Shown piece by piece: positions 32,302 through 45,495 of a stretch of DNA of 64,000 bases. The notes beneath the pieces are model-generated. The model worked only from the letters and a program-made list of their open reading frames with translations, ran no database searches and was not told where the DNA came from. Both the position numbers and the translations under genes were made by a program. The stretch is from Pseudoxanthomonas beigongshangi (GTDB lineage: Bacteria > Pseudomonadota > Gammaproteobacteria > Xanthomonadales > Xanthomonadaceae). How positions within the stretch are numbered: position 1 is the stretch's first letter; each line of letters opens with the position of its first letter. The DNA is taken from assembly GCF_016820515.1 (NCBI RefSeq), contig NZ_JADHDV010000019.1, positions 16,103 through 80,102 of the forward strand. The letters run 5' to 3'.

Positions 32302-33099
32302 ATGGCCCGCATCATCGCGATCGCCAACCAGAAAGGCGGCGTCGGCAAGACCACCACTGCCGTCAATCTGGCCGCCGCGCTGGCGCGTGCCCCGCAGCGC
32401 GTGCTGCTGGTGGATCTGGACGCCCAGGGCAATGCCACCATGGGCAGCGGCGTGGACAAGCGCGAACTCGAGAATTCCACCTGCGACGTGTTGCTGCAGG
32501 AAGTCGACGCGCGCACGGCGATCGTGACCACCCAGGAAGGCTTCGACCTGCTTCCCGGCAACATCGACCTGACCGCCGCCGAGATCCAGCTGATGGAGAT
32601 CGACGGCCGCGAGCTGCGCCTGAAGGCCGCGCTGGAACCGATCCGCGGCGACTACGACTTCATCATCATCGACTGCCCGCCGGCGCTGTCGCTGCTCACC
32701 CTCAACGCGCTGACCGCGGCCGACTCGGTGCTGGTGCCGATGCAGTGCGAGTACTACGCGCTGGAAGGCCTGAGCGCGCTGGTGGAAACCATCGAGGCGC
32801 TGAAGACACGACTGAATCCCGGCCTGGAGATCGAGGGCGTGCTGCGCACCATGTTCGACGTGCGCAACAACCTGGCCAACGCCGTCTCGGCGGAACTGAC
32901 CCAGCATTTCGGCGATCGCGTGTTCCGCACCATCGTGCCGCGCAACGTCCGCCTGGCCGAGGCGCCCAGCCACGGCCAGAGCATCGTCGGCTACGACCGC
33001 ACCTCGCGCGGCGGCGTCGCCTACCTGGGCCTGGCCGGGGAAATCATCCGCCGCCAGAGTGAACGCAAGAAGCAAGAAAAGAGGATGGAGTACGCCTGA
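32302..33099 (+). CDS. parA: Chromosome-partitioning ATPase ParA (Soj)
   Basis: This 265-residue Walker-type ATPase drives segregation of newly replicated origins. Deviant Walker A KGGVGKTT (residues 11-18), DLDAQGNATMG (Walker A') and DFIIIDCPPALSLLT (Walker B) are all intact. EYYALEGLSALVETIEALK is the conserved ParA region. The stop overlaps the parB start (TGATG), so they are translationally coupled. No promoter was pinned down in the 167 bp between rsmG and parA. Confidence 0.96.
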   Translation: MARIIAIANQKGGVGKTTTAVNLAAALARAPQRVLLVDLDAQGNATMGSGVDKRELENSTCDVLLQEVDARTAIVTTQEGFDLLPGNIDLTAAEIQLMEIDGRELRLKAALEPIRGDYDFIIIDCPPALSLLTLNALTAADSVLVPMQCEYYALEGLSALVETIEALKTRLNPGLEIEGVLRTMFDVRNNLANAVSAELTQHFGDRVFRTIVPRNVRLAEAPSHGQSIVGYDRTSRGGVAYLGLAGEIIRRQSERKKQEKRMEYA

Positions 33100-33998
33100 T
33101 GAGCGCGTCGAAGAAACGCGGCCTGGGCCGCGGGCTGGAGGCCCTGCTCGGCCCCAAGGCGGCCGAGACCCCACCACCGGAAGCCCAGCCGGGCGAGGCC
33201 CTGCGCACCCTGCCGGTGGCGCACCTGCAACCCGGCAAGTACCAGCCGCGCATGGCGATGGATCCGGCCAAGCTCAGCGAGCTGGCCGAGTCGATCAAGG
33301 CGCAGGGCGTGATCCAGCCGATCGTGGTGCGCGAACTGGCGCCCGGACGCTTCGAGATCGTCGCCGGCGAACGCCGCTGGCGCGCCTCGCAGGAAGCCGG
33401 CCTGGCCGAAGTGCCGGTGGTGGTGCGCGAGCTGGACGATCGCACCGTCATCGCGATGGCGCTGATCGAGAACATCCAGCGCGAGGATCTGAACCCGCTG
33501 GAAGAAGCGCAGTCGCTGCAACGCCTGATCAACGAATTCTCGCTGACCCACGCCGAGGCCGCCGAAGCGGTCGGCCGTTCGCGCGCCGCGGTGTCCAACC
33601 TGCTGCGCCTGCTGGAACTGCCGCCGGCCATCCGCGCGCTGCTGGAAGCGCGCCGGCTGGAAATGGGCCACGCCCGCGCGCTGCTGACGCTGTCGCCGGA
33701 ACTGGCCAGCAAGCTGGCCTCCGATGCCGCCGACCAGGGCTGGTCGGTGCGCGAGGTCGAACACCGCGCCCAGCAGTTCGCCGCCGGCAAGGTGCCGGTG
33801 ATCGGCCGCAAGGCCAAGCCCGGCAAGGCCGCGCCGCAGCCGGACATCGCCGCCCTGGAAACCGAGCTGTCCGAAGGCCTCGGCACCCGCGTCACCATCG
33901 CCCACGGACGCGGCGGGAAGGGCAAGCTGATCATCCAGTACACCGATCTCGACACCCTCGACGGCGTGCTGGAGAAGCTGCGCGGCCCGCGCGGCTGA
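33099..33998 (+). CDS. parB: Chromosome-partitioning protein ParB
   Basis: 299 residues. The N-terminal RGLGRGLEALLG motif stimulates ParA. The CTP-binding ParB/Srx domain reads LQPGKYQPRMAMD, SIKAQGVIQPIVVRE, FEIVAGERRWRAS and ALIENIQREDLNPLEEA. The helix-turn-helix is LTHAEAAEAVGRSRAAVSNLLRLLELP, and a C-terminal dimer domain ends the protein. It loads at parS sites near the origin; no canonical parS is visible in this window. Confidence 0.96.
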   Translation: MSASKKRGLGRGLEALLGPKAAETPPPEAQPGEALRTLPVAHLQPGKYQPRMAMDPAKLSELAESIKAQGVIQPIVVRELAPGRFEIVAGERRWRASQEAGLAEVPVVVRELDDRTVIAMALIENIQREDLNPLEEAQSLQRLINEFSLTHAEAAEAVGRSRAAVSNLLRLLELPPAIRALLEARRLEMGHARALLTLSPELASKLASDAADQGWSVREVEHRAQQFAAGKVPVIGRKAKPGKAAPQPDIAALETELSEGLGTRVTIAHGRGGKGKLIIQYTDLDTLDGVLEKLRGPRG

Positions 33999-34079
33999 GG
34001 CCCGGGGCGCGCCCCCAGCGGAGGCGCGCCGACACATCGACAAGACCAGATTCAGCCGGTGGCGGCAAAATAGGCGCCC

Positions 34080-34805
34080 ATGACATCCAGCCCCGCCCTC
34101 TCCGTCGTCGTCCCGGTCTTCAACGAGCGCGACAACGTCACGCCCCTGATCGACGAGATCACCGCCGCGCTGCGTGGCCGGATCGATTTCGAGATCGTCT
34201 ACGTCGATGACCATTCCCGCGACGACACCCTGGCCGTGCTGCAGGCCCTGAAGGCGCGCGTGCCGGAACTGCGGGTGCTGCAACATGTCCAGCAGAGCGG
34301 CCAGAGCACCGCCATCCGCACCGGCGTCAAGGCCGCGCGCGGCGCCTGGATCGCCACCCTGGACGGCGACGGCCAGAACGATCCGGCCGACATTCCCAAA
34401 TTGATCGCCGCGCGCGATGGCGGCGAGGCGCAGACCAGGCTCTACGCCGGCTGGCGGGTCAACCGCCAGGACAGCGGCAGCAAGCGCTGGGCCAGCAAGT
34501 GGGCCAACGCGATCCGCTCGCGCATGCTGCGCGACGAGACGCCGGATACCGGCTGCGGCATCAAGCTGTTCGAACGCGAAGCCTTCCTCGACCTGCCCTA
34601 CTTCGATCACATGCACCGCTACCTGCCCGCGCTGATGCAGCGCGCCGGCTGGAAGACGATCAGTGTGCCGGTCAATCACCGCCATCGCACCGCCGGCGTG
34701 TCCAAGTACAACAACCTCAACCGGGCGCTGGTCGGCATCAGCGACCTGCGCGGCGTGGCCTGGCTGATCAAGCGCGGCAAGCGCACGGCGGTCCGGGAGC
34801 TCTGA
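34080..34805 (+). CDS. GT2 glycosyltransferase, polyprenyl-phosphate sugar transferase (DPM1/ArnC-like)
   Basis: 241 residues. The GT-A fold carries VVPVFNERDNV, DDHSRDDT, and the metal-binding D95-G-D97 in LDGDGQNDPADIP. CGIKLFEREAFLDLPYF and NHRHRTAGVSKYN match dolichol- or undecaprenyl-phosphate sugar transferases. There are no extra C-terminal membrane helices, so it is likely a soluble or peripheral enzyme. The LAB_N gene starts 1 bp after its stop, which links it to lipid-carrier-based modification of lipid A or another envelope glycan. Confidence 0.9.
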   Translation: MTSSPALSVVVPVFNERDNVTPLIDEITAALRGRIDFEIVYVDDHSRDDTLAVLQALKARVPELRVLQHVQQSGQSTAIRTGVKAARGAWIATLDGDGQNDPADIPKLIAARDGGEAQTRLYAGWRVNRQDSGSKRWASKWANAIRSRMLRDETPDTGCGIKLFEREAFLDLPYFDHMHRYLPALMQRAGWKTISVPVNHRHRTAGVSKYNNLNRALVGISDLRGVAWLIKRGKRTAVREL

Positions 34806-34806
34806 G

Positions 34807-35148
34807 GTGGAAGTGCACTGGCTCAACCAGCCAATCGAGGCGCTCTACTGGACCGGCCTGCATGTCACCGGCTGGAAGCTGATCGGTTACACCGGCGCAC
34901 TGATGTTCGGCGGCCGCTGGCTGGTCCAGTTCATCGCCTCCCGGCGCGCCGGCAAGCCGGTCATCCCGCGCCTGTTCTGGTACATGAGCGTGCTGGGCAG
35001 CCTGATGACGCTGAGCTACTTCCTGTTTTCGGCCAAGCAGGACTCGGTCGGCGTACTGCAGAACCTGTTCCCGGCCTTCACCGCGCTGTACAGCCTGTAC
35101 CTGGACATCCGGCACCGCGGCTGGCACCGCGACAAGGCCAGCCACTGA
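34807..35148 (+). CDS. LAB_N (lipid A biosynthesis N-terminal domain) membrane protein
   Basis: 113 residues with three membrane helices. GGRWLVQFIASRRAGKPVIPRLFWYMSVLGSLMTLSYFLF is the LAB_N signature (in pieces), and the tail is TALYSLYLDIRHRGWHRDKA. The start is GTG at 34807, directly after the TGA of the GT2 gene (34803-34805). LAB_N proteins typically accompany polyprenyl-phosphate glycosyltransferases, and may act as a flippase-like or complex subunit. The specific role is not demonstrated. Confidence 0.9.
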   Translation: MEVHWLNQPIEALYWTGLHVTGWKLIGYTGALMFGGRWLVQFIASRRAGKPVIPRLFWYMSVLGSLMTLSYFLFSAKQDSVGVLQNLFPAFTALYSLYLDIRHRGWHRDKASH

Positions 35149-35181
35149 CGGCGAGGCGTCGCCGAACCCTACCGCGCTGTT

Positions 35182-35250
35182 CCTCCCCCTTCGAAGAAGG
35201 GGGACCGAGGGGATTCGCTCCTGGCGCCGCCCCCAATCCCCGTCGCCCCT
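35182..35250. repeat. Palindromic repeat (C5/G5 REP-like family), copy 2, degenerate
   Basis: A C5-TTCGAAGAA-G5 hairpin at about 35185-35203 is followed by ACCGAGGGGATTCG and then by the inverse half CCCCAATCCCCGTCGCCC. This is the same family as the copies at 12.1, 42.3 and 55 kb, with mismatches. Confidence 0.65.
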
Positions 35251-35292
35251 GCGATTGTGTAACGCCACGCCCCGCCGTTAGCCTGTGCAGCC

Positions 35293-35685
35293 ATGCCCCT
35301 GCTCCGCCGCTTCCGCCGCCCCACCCTCATGCGCCTGCTGGCGCTGTGCGTGCTGCTGCTGGGCGTGATCGCGCAGCCGGTGATGGCCTCGGTGGGCGGC
35401 GTCCACGAACTCGGCCACGGCGGCGGCCTGCATTCGCATGTGGATGCGGACGCGGTCCCGGACGGCGAAGGGCACGAGCGCGGGGACGACGAATCCGGCA
35501 AGACCCGCGGCCTGCTGCATGCCCTGATGCATGCCACGCACTGCTGTGGCCACGCGCCGGCGATGCCGGTGGCGGCCACGATCTGGCAGCCGCTCGCGCC
35601 GCTGGATTCCGTGTCGTTCCCGCACGACGCGCCGGTTCCCACCCACCGCAGCGACAAGCTGTTGCGCCCGCCGATAGCGATCTGA
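35293..35685 (+). CDS. His-rich secreted protein upstream of czcCBA (CzcI-like)
   Basis: 130 residues. A signal peptide at about residues 13-32 (MRLLALCVLLLGVIAQPVMA) is followed by a metal-binding-like stretch with HELGHGGGLHSHVDADAV, GEGHERG, LMHATHCCGH and HRSDK. Position directly before czcC and the His/Cys composition suggest a periplasmic metal-binding or regulatory protein such as CzcI, but the sequence family was not recognised with certainty. The first ATG at 35293 could be replaced by the one at 35329, which gives a shorter signal. Confidence 0.6.
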   Translation: MPLLRRFRRPTLMRLLALCVLLLGVIAQPVMASVGGVHELGHGGGLHSHVDADAVPDGEGHERGDDESGKTRGLLHALMHATHCCGHAPAMPVAATIWQPLAPLDSVSFPHDAPVPTHRSDKLLRPPIAI

Positions 35686-35740
35686 GGCACTCCCGGCCCG
35701 GCCGGGTTTCATTCGTCCTCGATCCTTTCGGAGAATTCCC

Positions 35741-37008
35741 ATGTGGTTGCGTCTGGCGGCTTTGGCCGCCTTCGTGGCCGTGTCCGTCGCACCCGCGCGG
35801 GCACAGTCGCCTGTTGTCCTGTCCCTGGACGACGCGTTCGCGCGCGTCGCCCGTACCCATCCCGATCTGCGCCTGGTCGACGGCCAGCAGCGCGTCCTCG
35901 CCGCGGAAGCCGAAGTCGCCGCGCTGCGTCCAGGCCTCACCGCCGGCGCGTCGGTCGAAAACGCGCTCGGCACCGGTGACGTCAGCGGTTTCGGCGGCGC
36001 CGAAATCAGCCTGACCCTGGCCGGCGTGCTCGAACGCGGCGGCAAATGGGACGCCCGCCGCACGCTGGCGCAAAGCCGCATCGACGCGCTGGCGGTGCAG
36101 CGCGAGACCCGCCGGCTGGATCTGCTGGCCGAAGTCGCGCGCCGCTACCTGGCCATCACCGCCGCCCAGCGCCAGCGCGCGGTGGCGCTGGACGATATCG
36201 AGCAACGCACGCGCACGGTCGCGGCCGCGCGCCAGCGGCTGGCCGCGGGCGCTTCGCCGGAATCGGTGCTGCTGACCGCGCAGGCCGCGCTCACCCGCGC
36301 GGAACTGGAGCGCGATCATGCCGATCGCCTGTTGATGTCCGCGCGCCAGCATCTGGCCGCGCTGTGGGGCGAACGTGATCCCGGCTTCGACACCGTGGCC
36401 GGCAATCCGCTGGCGCTGCCGGCGGTCGCCGACTTCGGCGAACTGGCCGCCTTGCTGGACAGCACCCCGGAGTTGGCCCGCTTCGCCGACGAGCGCCGCA
36501 TCCGCGAAGCACGCGTGCAACTGGCGCGCAGCGAACGCAGCGCCAATGTCGACTGGCAGTTCGGCGTGCGCCGGTTGCAGGAGAACGGCGATACCGGCCT
36601 GATGGCCAGCGTCGCGATTCCATTGGGCAGCGCGCGCCGCGCCGAACCCGGCATCCGTGCAGCCGAGGCGGAGCTGGCGCTGGTGGAGATCGAACGCGAA
36701 GCCGAGGGGCTGGCGCTGTACTCGACCCTGGCCGAGGCGCATGGCCGCTACCGCACCGCGCAGTTCGAAGTGAAGCGCCTGGACGAGGCGGTGCTGCCGA
36801 AGCTGGCCAAGGCCGAACGCGCCGCCGAGCGCGCGTATCGCGCCGGCGCCATCAGCTATCTGGAATGGGCGCAGCTGCAATCCGAGCGCACCAGCGCGCG
36901 CCGGCAGCAGCTCGACGCCGCCCTCGACGCACAGCGCGCGCTGATCGAAATCCAGCGCCTGACCGGCCAGCCGTTCGTGGCCGCCGCCCCCGCACAAGGA
37001 ACCTCCCC

Positions 37009-37012
<4 letters not shown>
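35741..37012 (+). CDS. czcC: CzcC-type outer-membrane efflux channel (TolC family)
   Basis: 423 residues. A signal peptide ends at PARA (about residue 21). Two TolC repeats of long helices follow, with LDDAFARVARTHPDLRLVDGQQRVLAAEAE and LGSARRAEPGIRAAEAELALVEIE as the paired motifs. It forms the outer-membrane tunnel of a tripartite heavy-metal efflux pump. Its stop overlaps the start of czcB (ATGA), and the three genes form a single operon. Confidence 0.9.
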
Positions 37013-41485
<4,473 letters not shown>

Positions 41486-41491
41486 ACCGGA

Positions 41492-41524
41492 CGGCCCGGG
41501 GCGTGGGGAACCGTCCCGGGCCCG
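41492..41524 (+). terminator. Likely terminator after czcA
   Basis: A GC-rich near-palindrome (CGGCCCGGG against CCCGGGCCCG) with a loop of about 14 nt lies just after the czcA stop and is followed by GTTTCC. The stem has one bulge and the T-run is short, so this is a moderate call. Confidence 0.5.
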
Positions 41525-41540
41525 TTTCCGGCCTAAGTGC

Positions 41541-41569
41541 TTGCATGGAAAGGGAAAGCCCTCCATAAT
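41541..41569 (+). promoter_or_regulatory. Sigma-70 promoter for rpmB-rpmG
   Basis: TTGCAT (41541-41546) and CATAAT (41564-41569) are separated by exactly 17 bp. This is the best -35/-10 match in the region. A transcript starting near 41576 would have a 155-nt leader before rpmB. Confidence 0.7.
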
Positions 41570-41730
41570 GCGCGGCTCGCTGTGTCCGGTCCCCGACCGG
41601 GCGAGTCCTGAAGCGCAATTTGGACTCGCCGCCGACAGCAGATTTTTTGCCCGATCTGCGCACCGCTGTCATGCGGTGGGGCCGCCGCCTCCCTGGCCAA
41701 GGGAAGCATCAAACTTTTTTCGAGGTGCGT

Positions 41731-41967
41731 ATGTCCCGCGTATGCCAAGTCACCGGCAAGCGTGTGCAGACCGGTAACAACGTCTCGCACGCCAACAACA
41801 AGACCCGTCGTCGCTTCCTGCCCAACCTGCACGAGCGCCGCTTCTGGGTCGCCAGCGAAAACCGCTGGATCAAGCTGAAAGTTTCCGCGCATGCCCTGCG
41901 CACCATCGACAAGAACGGCATCGACTCCGTTCTGGCCGAGCTGCGTGCCCGCGGCGAGAAGGTCTGA
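41731..41967 (+). CDS. rpmB: 50S ribosomal protein L28
   Basis: A 78-residue ribosomal protein starting [33 protein letters not shown], the standard L28 opening. The ATG at 41731 was chosen from this match; the open frame extends upstream to 41620 but does not look like protein. It is 13 bp upstream of rpmG and the two genes share the promoter at 41541. Confidence 0.97.
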   Translation: MSRVCQVTGKRVQTGNNVSHANNKTRRRFLPNLHERRFWVASENRWIKLKVSAHALRTIDKNGIDSVLAELRARGEKV

Positions 41968-41980
41968 GGAGTAATCGAAC

Positions 41981-42145
41981 ATGGCAACCAAGCGTGACAA
42001 GATCCGTCTGATCTCCTCGGCCAACACCGGCCACTTCTACACGACGGACAAGAACAAGAAGAACACCCCGGGCAAGATGGAAATGAAGAAGTACGACCCG
42101 GTCGTGCGCAAGCACGTGATCTACAAGGAAGGCAAGATCAAGTGA
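41981..42145 (+). CDS. rpmG: 50S ribosomal protein L33 (zinc-independent form)
   Basis: 54 residues, beginning [20 protein letters not shown] and ending VIYKEGKIK. It contains no cysteines, so it is the non-zinc (C-minus) form. The start lies 13 bp after rpmB with a GAGG-containing leader. A rho-independent terminator follows at 42191. Confidence 0.96.
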   Translation: MATKRDKIRLISSANTGHFYTTDKNKKNTPGKMEMKKYDPVVRKHVIYKEGKIK

Positions 42146-42190
42146 TGTCGTGATGCGCTTGCCCCCGGCGAGCGCATCCGCGTCATCCGA

Positions 42191-42217
42191 AGCCCGCCGC
42201 AAGGCGGGCTTTTTGTT
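42191..42217 (+). terminator. Rho-independent terminator of rpmB-rpmG
   Basis: An 8-bp stem AGCCCGCC/GGCGGGCT (42191-42198 with 42203-42210) with a GCAA tetraloop is followed by TTTTGTTTG. It is a classical intrinsic terminator. Confidence 0.93.
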
Positions 42218-42240
42218 TGCTTCGGGAATGAAGCGAAGAG

Positions 42241-42372
42241 CGAATCCCCCTCGGTCCCCCTTTTTCAAAGGGGGAGGAACAGCAATTCTCTGGCAGCTGA
42301 ACTCGGCAATGATTGCTAGCCCCCTTTGAAAAAGGGGGCGGGCGCCCGCGTAGCGGGCGACGGGGGATTTGC
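42241..42372. repeat. Palindromic repeat (C5/G5 REP-like family), copy 3, inverted pair
   Basis: Two copies face each other: a C5-TTTTTCAAA-G5 core at about 42256-42274 and the reverse-complement core C5-TTTGAAAAA-G5 at about 42319-42337. The pair is closed by CGAATCCCCCT at the left and ACGGGGGATTTG at the right. An additional short inverted repeat CGCCCGCG/TAGCGGGCG lies at 42343-42358. The unit lies between the rpmG terminator and the cardiolipin synthase gene. Confidence 0.85.
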
Positions 42373-42458
42373 GCGGTTGGCCGGCAACACCCCGCCACCT
42401 TCCGGTTTGCACCGACTACGGCCAGAATCGGCGCATCACTCCGACGACAAGGCGCCGC

Positions 42459-43868
42459 ATGGACTGGTCGCTGGGAACCGTACTGCTGATCCTCGACTGG
42501 ATGATCCGGCTGGCCGCGCTGCTGTGGATTCCCAGCCGCACTTCGCCGGCGGCGGCGCGCAGCTGGATGCTGCTGGTCGGGTTCGTGCCGCTGCTGGGCC
42601 TGCCGGCCTACCTGCTGCTGGGCCATCCGTGGCTGTCGCGCGAACGCGTCCAGCGCCAGGCGCGCGCCTCGCAGGTGATCCGCGAGGAACAGCAGCCGCT
42701 CGCCGCGCTGCGCTGGCAGCCCGAAGGCGGCATCGCCGCGGAGATGGCGCCGCTGGTCGAACGGCAGGGCGCGTTCATGCCCATCCGCGGCAACACGGTC
42801 GAACTGCTGGACGACTATGACGATTCCCTGCGCGCGTTGATCGCGGCCATGGACGGGGCGCACGCGAGCATCCACCTGCTGTATTACCTGATGTTCGACG
42901 ACGCGGTCGGCGATGCGGTGGTCGCTGCGCTGGAACGCGCGGCCGGGCGCGGGGTGGAATGCAGGCTGCTGCTCGACGCGGTCGGCGCCAAGCGCGGATG
43001 GCGCCGCTACGCGCGACGCCTGCGCAAGGCCGGCGTGCAGGTCCATCAGTTGCTTCCCGGTGGCCTGCGCTGGCGTCGCAGTGGCCGGATGGATCTGCGC
43101 AACCACCGCAAGATCGCGGTCATCGATGGCGCTACCGGTTTCATCGGTTCGCAGAACCTCGCCGACCCGATGTTCATTCCCGGCTTTCCCAATCGCGAAC
43201 TGGTCGCCCACGTGCGCGGGCCGATCGTCGCCCAGCTCGACGCGGTGTTCGCCAGCGACTGGTACCTGGAAACCGGCGAGCGCCTGCACGTGGATCCCGT
43301 TCGCGCCACCGGCACGGGCCAGGTCGCGATGCAACTGCTGCCGAGCGGGCCGGCCTATCCCTTCGAGAACGCACGCGATGCCGTCAACGCGCTGATCCAT
43401 CTGGCCAAGCGCCGCATCGTGCTGGCCACGCCCTACTTCGTGCCCGACGACGCCACCCTCAGCGCGCTGCGCATCGCCGCGCTGTCGGGCGTGGAGGTGC
43501 AACTGATCCTGTCCGATCGCAACAACCAGCGCCTGACCGCGTGGGCTCAGGAGTCCTACTACGCGGAACTGCTGGCCTGCGGCGTTCGCATCGCGCTGTA
43601 CCAGCCGCACTTCCTGCATGCCAAGCACATGAGCGTGGACGACGAAGTCGCGCTGGTCGGTTCGATCAACCTCGACATCCGCTCGTTCGCGCTCAACGCG
43701 GAAATCGGCCTGCTGTGCTATGACCGCGCGGTGGTCGCCCGGCTGCGCGGGATCGAATCGGAATACTTGCGCGATGCCCGCAGCGTCCACGGCGAGGACT
43801 GGGCACGACGCCCGGCGTGGCGGCGCAGCCGCGATGGCATCGCGCGCCTGGCGGATTCGCTGATGTAA
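42459..43868 (+). CDS. cls: Cardiolipin synthase / phospholipase D-family protein
   Basis: 469 residues. Two N-terminal membrane helices (about residues 5-20 and 32-50) precede two HKD motifs, one with His216/Lys218 (NHRKIAVIDGATGFIGSQN) and one with His387/Lys389 (FLHAKHMSVDDEVALVGSINLD). This combination is the bacterial cardiolipin synthase pattern, which condenses two phosphatidylglycerols. The start at 42459 was set by the first membrane helix; the frame extends upstream into the repeat and is not needed. Confidence 0.93.
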   Translation: MDWSLGTVLLILDWMIRLAALLWIPSRTSPAAARSWMLLVGFVPLLGLPAYLLLGHPWLSRERVQRQARASQVIREEQQPLAALRWQPEGGIAAEMAPLVERQGAFMPIRGNTVELLDDYDDSLRALIAAMDGAHASIHLLYYLMFDDAVGDAVVAALERAAGRGVECRLLLDAVGAKRGWRRYARRLRKAGVQVHQLLPGGLRWRRSGRMDLRNHRKIAVIDGATGFIGSQNLADPMFIPGFPNRELVAHVRGPIVAQLDAVFASDWYLETGERLHVDPVRATGTGQVAMQLLPSGPAYPFENARDAVNALIHLAKRRIVLATPYFVPDDATLSALRIAALSGVEVQLILSDRNNQRLTAWAQESYYAELLACGVRIALYQPHFLHAKHMSVDDEVALVGSINLDIRSFALNAEIGLLCYDRAVVARLRGIESEYLRDARSVHGEDWARRPAWRRSRDGIARLADSLM

Positions 43869-44001
43869 CAAAACGTCGATGTTGAAAGCGCCTGATGCGC
43901 AACGGTTTTCGCGTATTTGTAAAGTTTGCGTTGCCCGGTCATGCGCCACTGATGCCAAGCCAGCATGAGGCGCGCCGGATCGATCCACTACAATGCGGCC
44001 C

Positions 44002-45372
44002 ATGACCAGCGTATCCGCGGGCCTCGCCCATGACATCGCCATCATCGGGGGAGGCGCCGGCGGCGTCCTGACCGCCATCCAGTTGCTGCGCGCGGCGACC
44101 GCGCCGCTGCGCATCGCGCTTTACGAACCGCAATCCACGCTTGCCCGTGGCGTGGCCTATGCCACGCCCTATCCGGAACACCTGCTCAACGTGCCGGCAC
44201 AACGCATGAGCGGCTTCAGCGATCAGCCGGACGATTTCCTCGATTTCCTCAGCGCCGATCCGCAGGAACGCGCCGCGTTGGCACCCATGTTCGTCGAGCG
44301 TCATCGCTACGGGGAATACCTGCGCGATCGCCTGGAGCGCGCGCGCGCGGCCAGCCCGGCCACGCTGGTGCACATCGTCCAGCCGGTGATGGCGATGGAT
44401 CGAAACGAGGCGGGCTGGCGACTGCGGCTCGCCGATGGCGCGCAGGCCGATTGCGATGCGGTGGTGCTGGCGGTCGGCAACCGCCCACGCCCGCTGCCGG
44501 CGCGCGGCGCCGGCGGCCTGTCCGCCGATGCCAGCCTGTCGGCCTGGGATTTCGACGCGGTGCGCGCGGTTCCCGGCGATGCCCGGCTGTGCATCGTCGG
44601 TTCCGGATTGAGCATGGTCGACGCGGTGTTGAGTTTCGTCGCCACCGAACATCGCGGCGCCATCCATGTGCTTTCGCGGCATGGCTGGCTGCCGCAGCCG
44701 CATGCGCCGCATGCGGTGGCCGATTTCGATCCGGCGCGGTTGCTGTCGCTGGACCTGCGCGCGCGCCTGCGCTTCGTCCGCGAACGCGTGCGCGAAGCCG
44801 CCGCCGCCAGCCTGCCCTGGCAGGCGGTGATGGAACGCCTGCGCCCGCACGGACAGGCGCTGTGGCGTTCCCTGTCGGAATCCGACCAGCGGCGTTTCCT
44901 GCGCCACGTCGTGCGGCTGTGGGACGTGCACCGGCACCGGGTGGCGATTTCCGTGCACGAGCAGTTGCAGGCGCTGATCGATCGCGGGCAGCTGCGCATG
45001 CACCGCGGCCGCCTGGACACGGTGATGCAGGTCGGCCGCTGCGTGCAGGTCGGCGCGAACGTGCGTGGCAGGCCCGGGCTGGCGCTGGAAGTGGATCGGG
45101 TGGTGAATGCCACCGGTGTCGAGATGCGGGTTCCGACCATGCGCAATCCGCTGCTGACCGAGCTGCTGGGCGAGGGCCACGCGCGCACCGGCCCGCACGG
45201 CATCGGCATCGACGCCGGCGACGACGGGCGGGTGCTGGACGCCGATGGCCGCGTCCAGCCCGACCTGTGGGTATTGGGCAGCCTGCGGATCGGCAACCTG
45301 TGGGAAAGCACCGCCATTCCTGAACTGCGGGGCCAGGCCGAAGCGGTCGCCCGCCAGTTGATCGCGCGCTGA
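44002..45372 (+). CDS. FAD/NAD(P)-binding oxidoreductase (pfam13454-like)
   Basis: 456 residues. The FAD-binding GxGxxG is DIAIIGGGAGGVLTAIQLL at the N-terminus. GVAYATPYPEHLLNVPAQRMSGFSDQPDDFLDFL follows, the region that typifies the 'FAD-NAD(P)-binding protein' family (pfam13454). A second GSGLSMVD and a C-terminal WVLGSLRIGNLWESTAIPELRGQA complete the fold. The substrate is unknown. An ATG at 43993 lies nine bases upstream and is an equally good start; no strong ribosome site distinguishes them. Confidence 0.82.
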   Translation: MTSVSAGLAHDIAIIGGGAGGVLTAIQLLRAATAPLRIALYEPQSTLARGVAYATPYPEHLLNVPAQRMSGFSDQPDDFLDFLSADPQERAALAPMFVERHRYGEYLRDRLERARAASPATLVHIVQPVMAMDRNEAGWRLRLADGAQADCDAVVLAVGNRPRPLPARGAGGLSADASLSAWDFDAVRAVPGDARLCIVGSGLSMVDAVLSFVATEHRGAIHVLSRHGWLPQPHAPHAVADFDPARLLSLDLRARLRFVRERVREAAAASLPWQAVMERLRPHGQALWRSLSESDQRRFLRHVVRLWDVHRHRVAISVHEQLQALIDRGQLRMHRGRLDTVMQVGRCVQVGANVRGRPGLALEVDRVVNATGVEMRVPTMRNPLLTELLGEGHARTGPHGIGIDAGDDGRVLDADGRVQPDLWVLGSLRIGNLWESTAIPELRGQAEAVARQLIAR

Positions 45373-45435
45373 CGCGGGCGCGCTCGCCGGCCGTCGTTTA
45401 CCCGCCAGCATCCCCGGCGGATTTCCTCCCTTGCT

Positions 45436-45462
45436 GTAGAGCGGAGCCAGCTCCGCTGCTAC
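45436..45462. repeat. SMAG-like GTAG hairpin
   Basis: GTAG is followed by a 7-bp stem AGCGGAG (45440-45446) paired with CTCCGCT (45451-45457), and ends in CTAC. A nearly identical hairpin occurs at 54425-54448. GTAG-headed hairpins of this kind are dispersed in Stenotrophomonas and relatives. Confidence 0.8.
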
Positions 45463-45495
45463 GCTGGTTCCGATGTCGGGCGCCGGGAGGCGGCA

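Noticed and set aside
32135..34079. A parS site near parAB
   Set aside because: No match to the TGTTTCACGTGAAACA consensus, even with a few changes, was found by eye around parA-parB or elsewhere.
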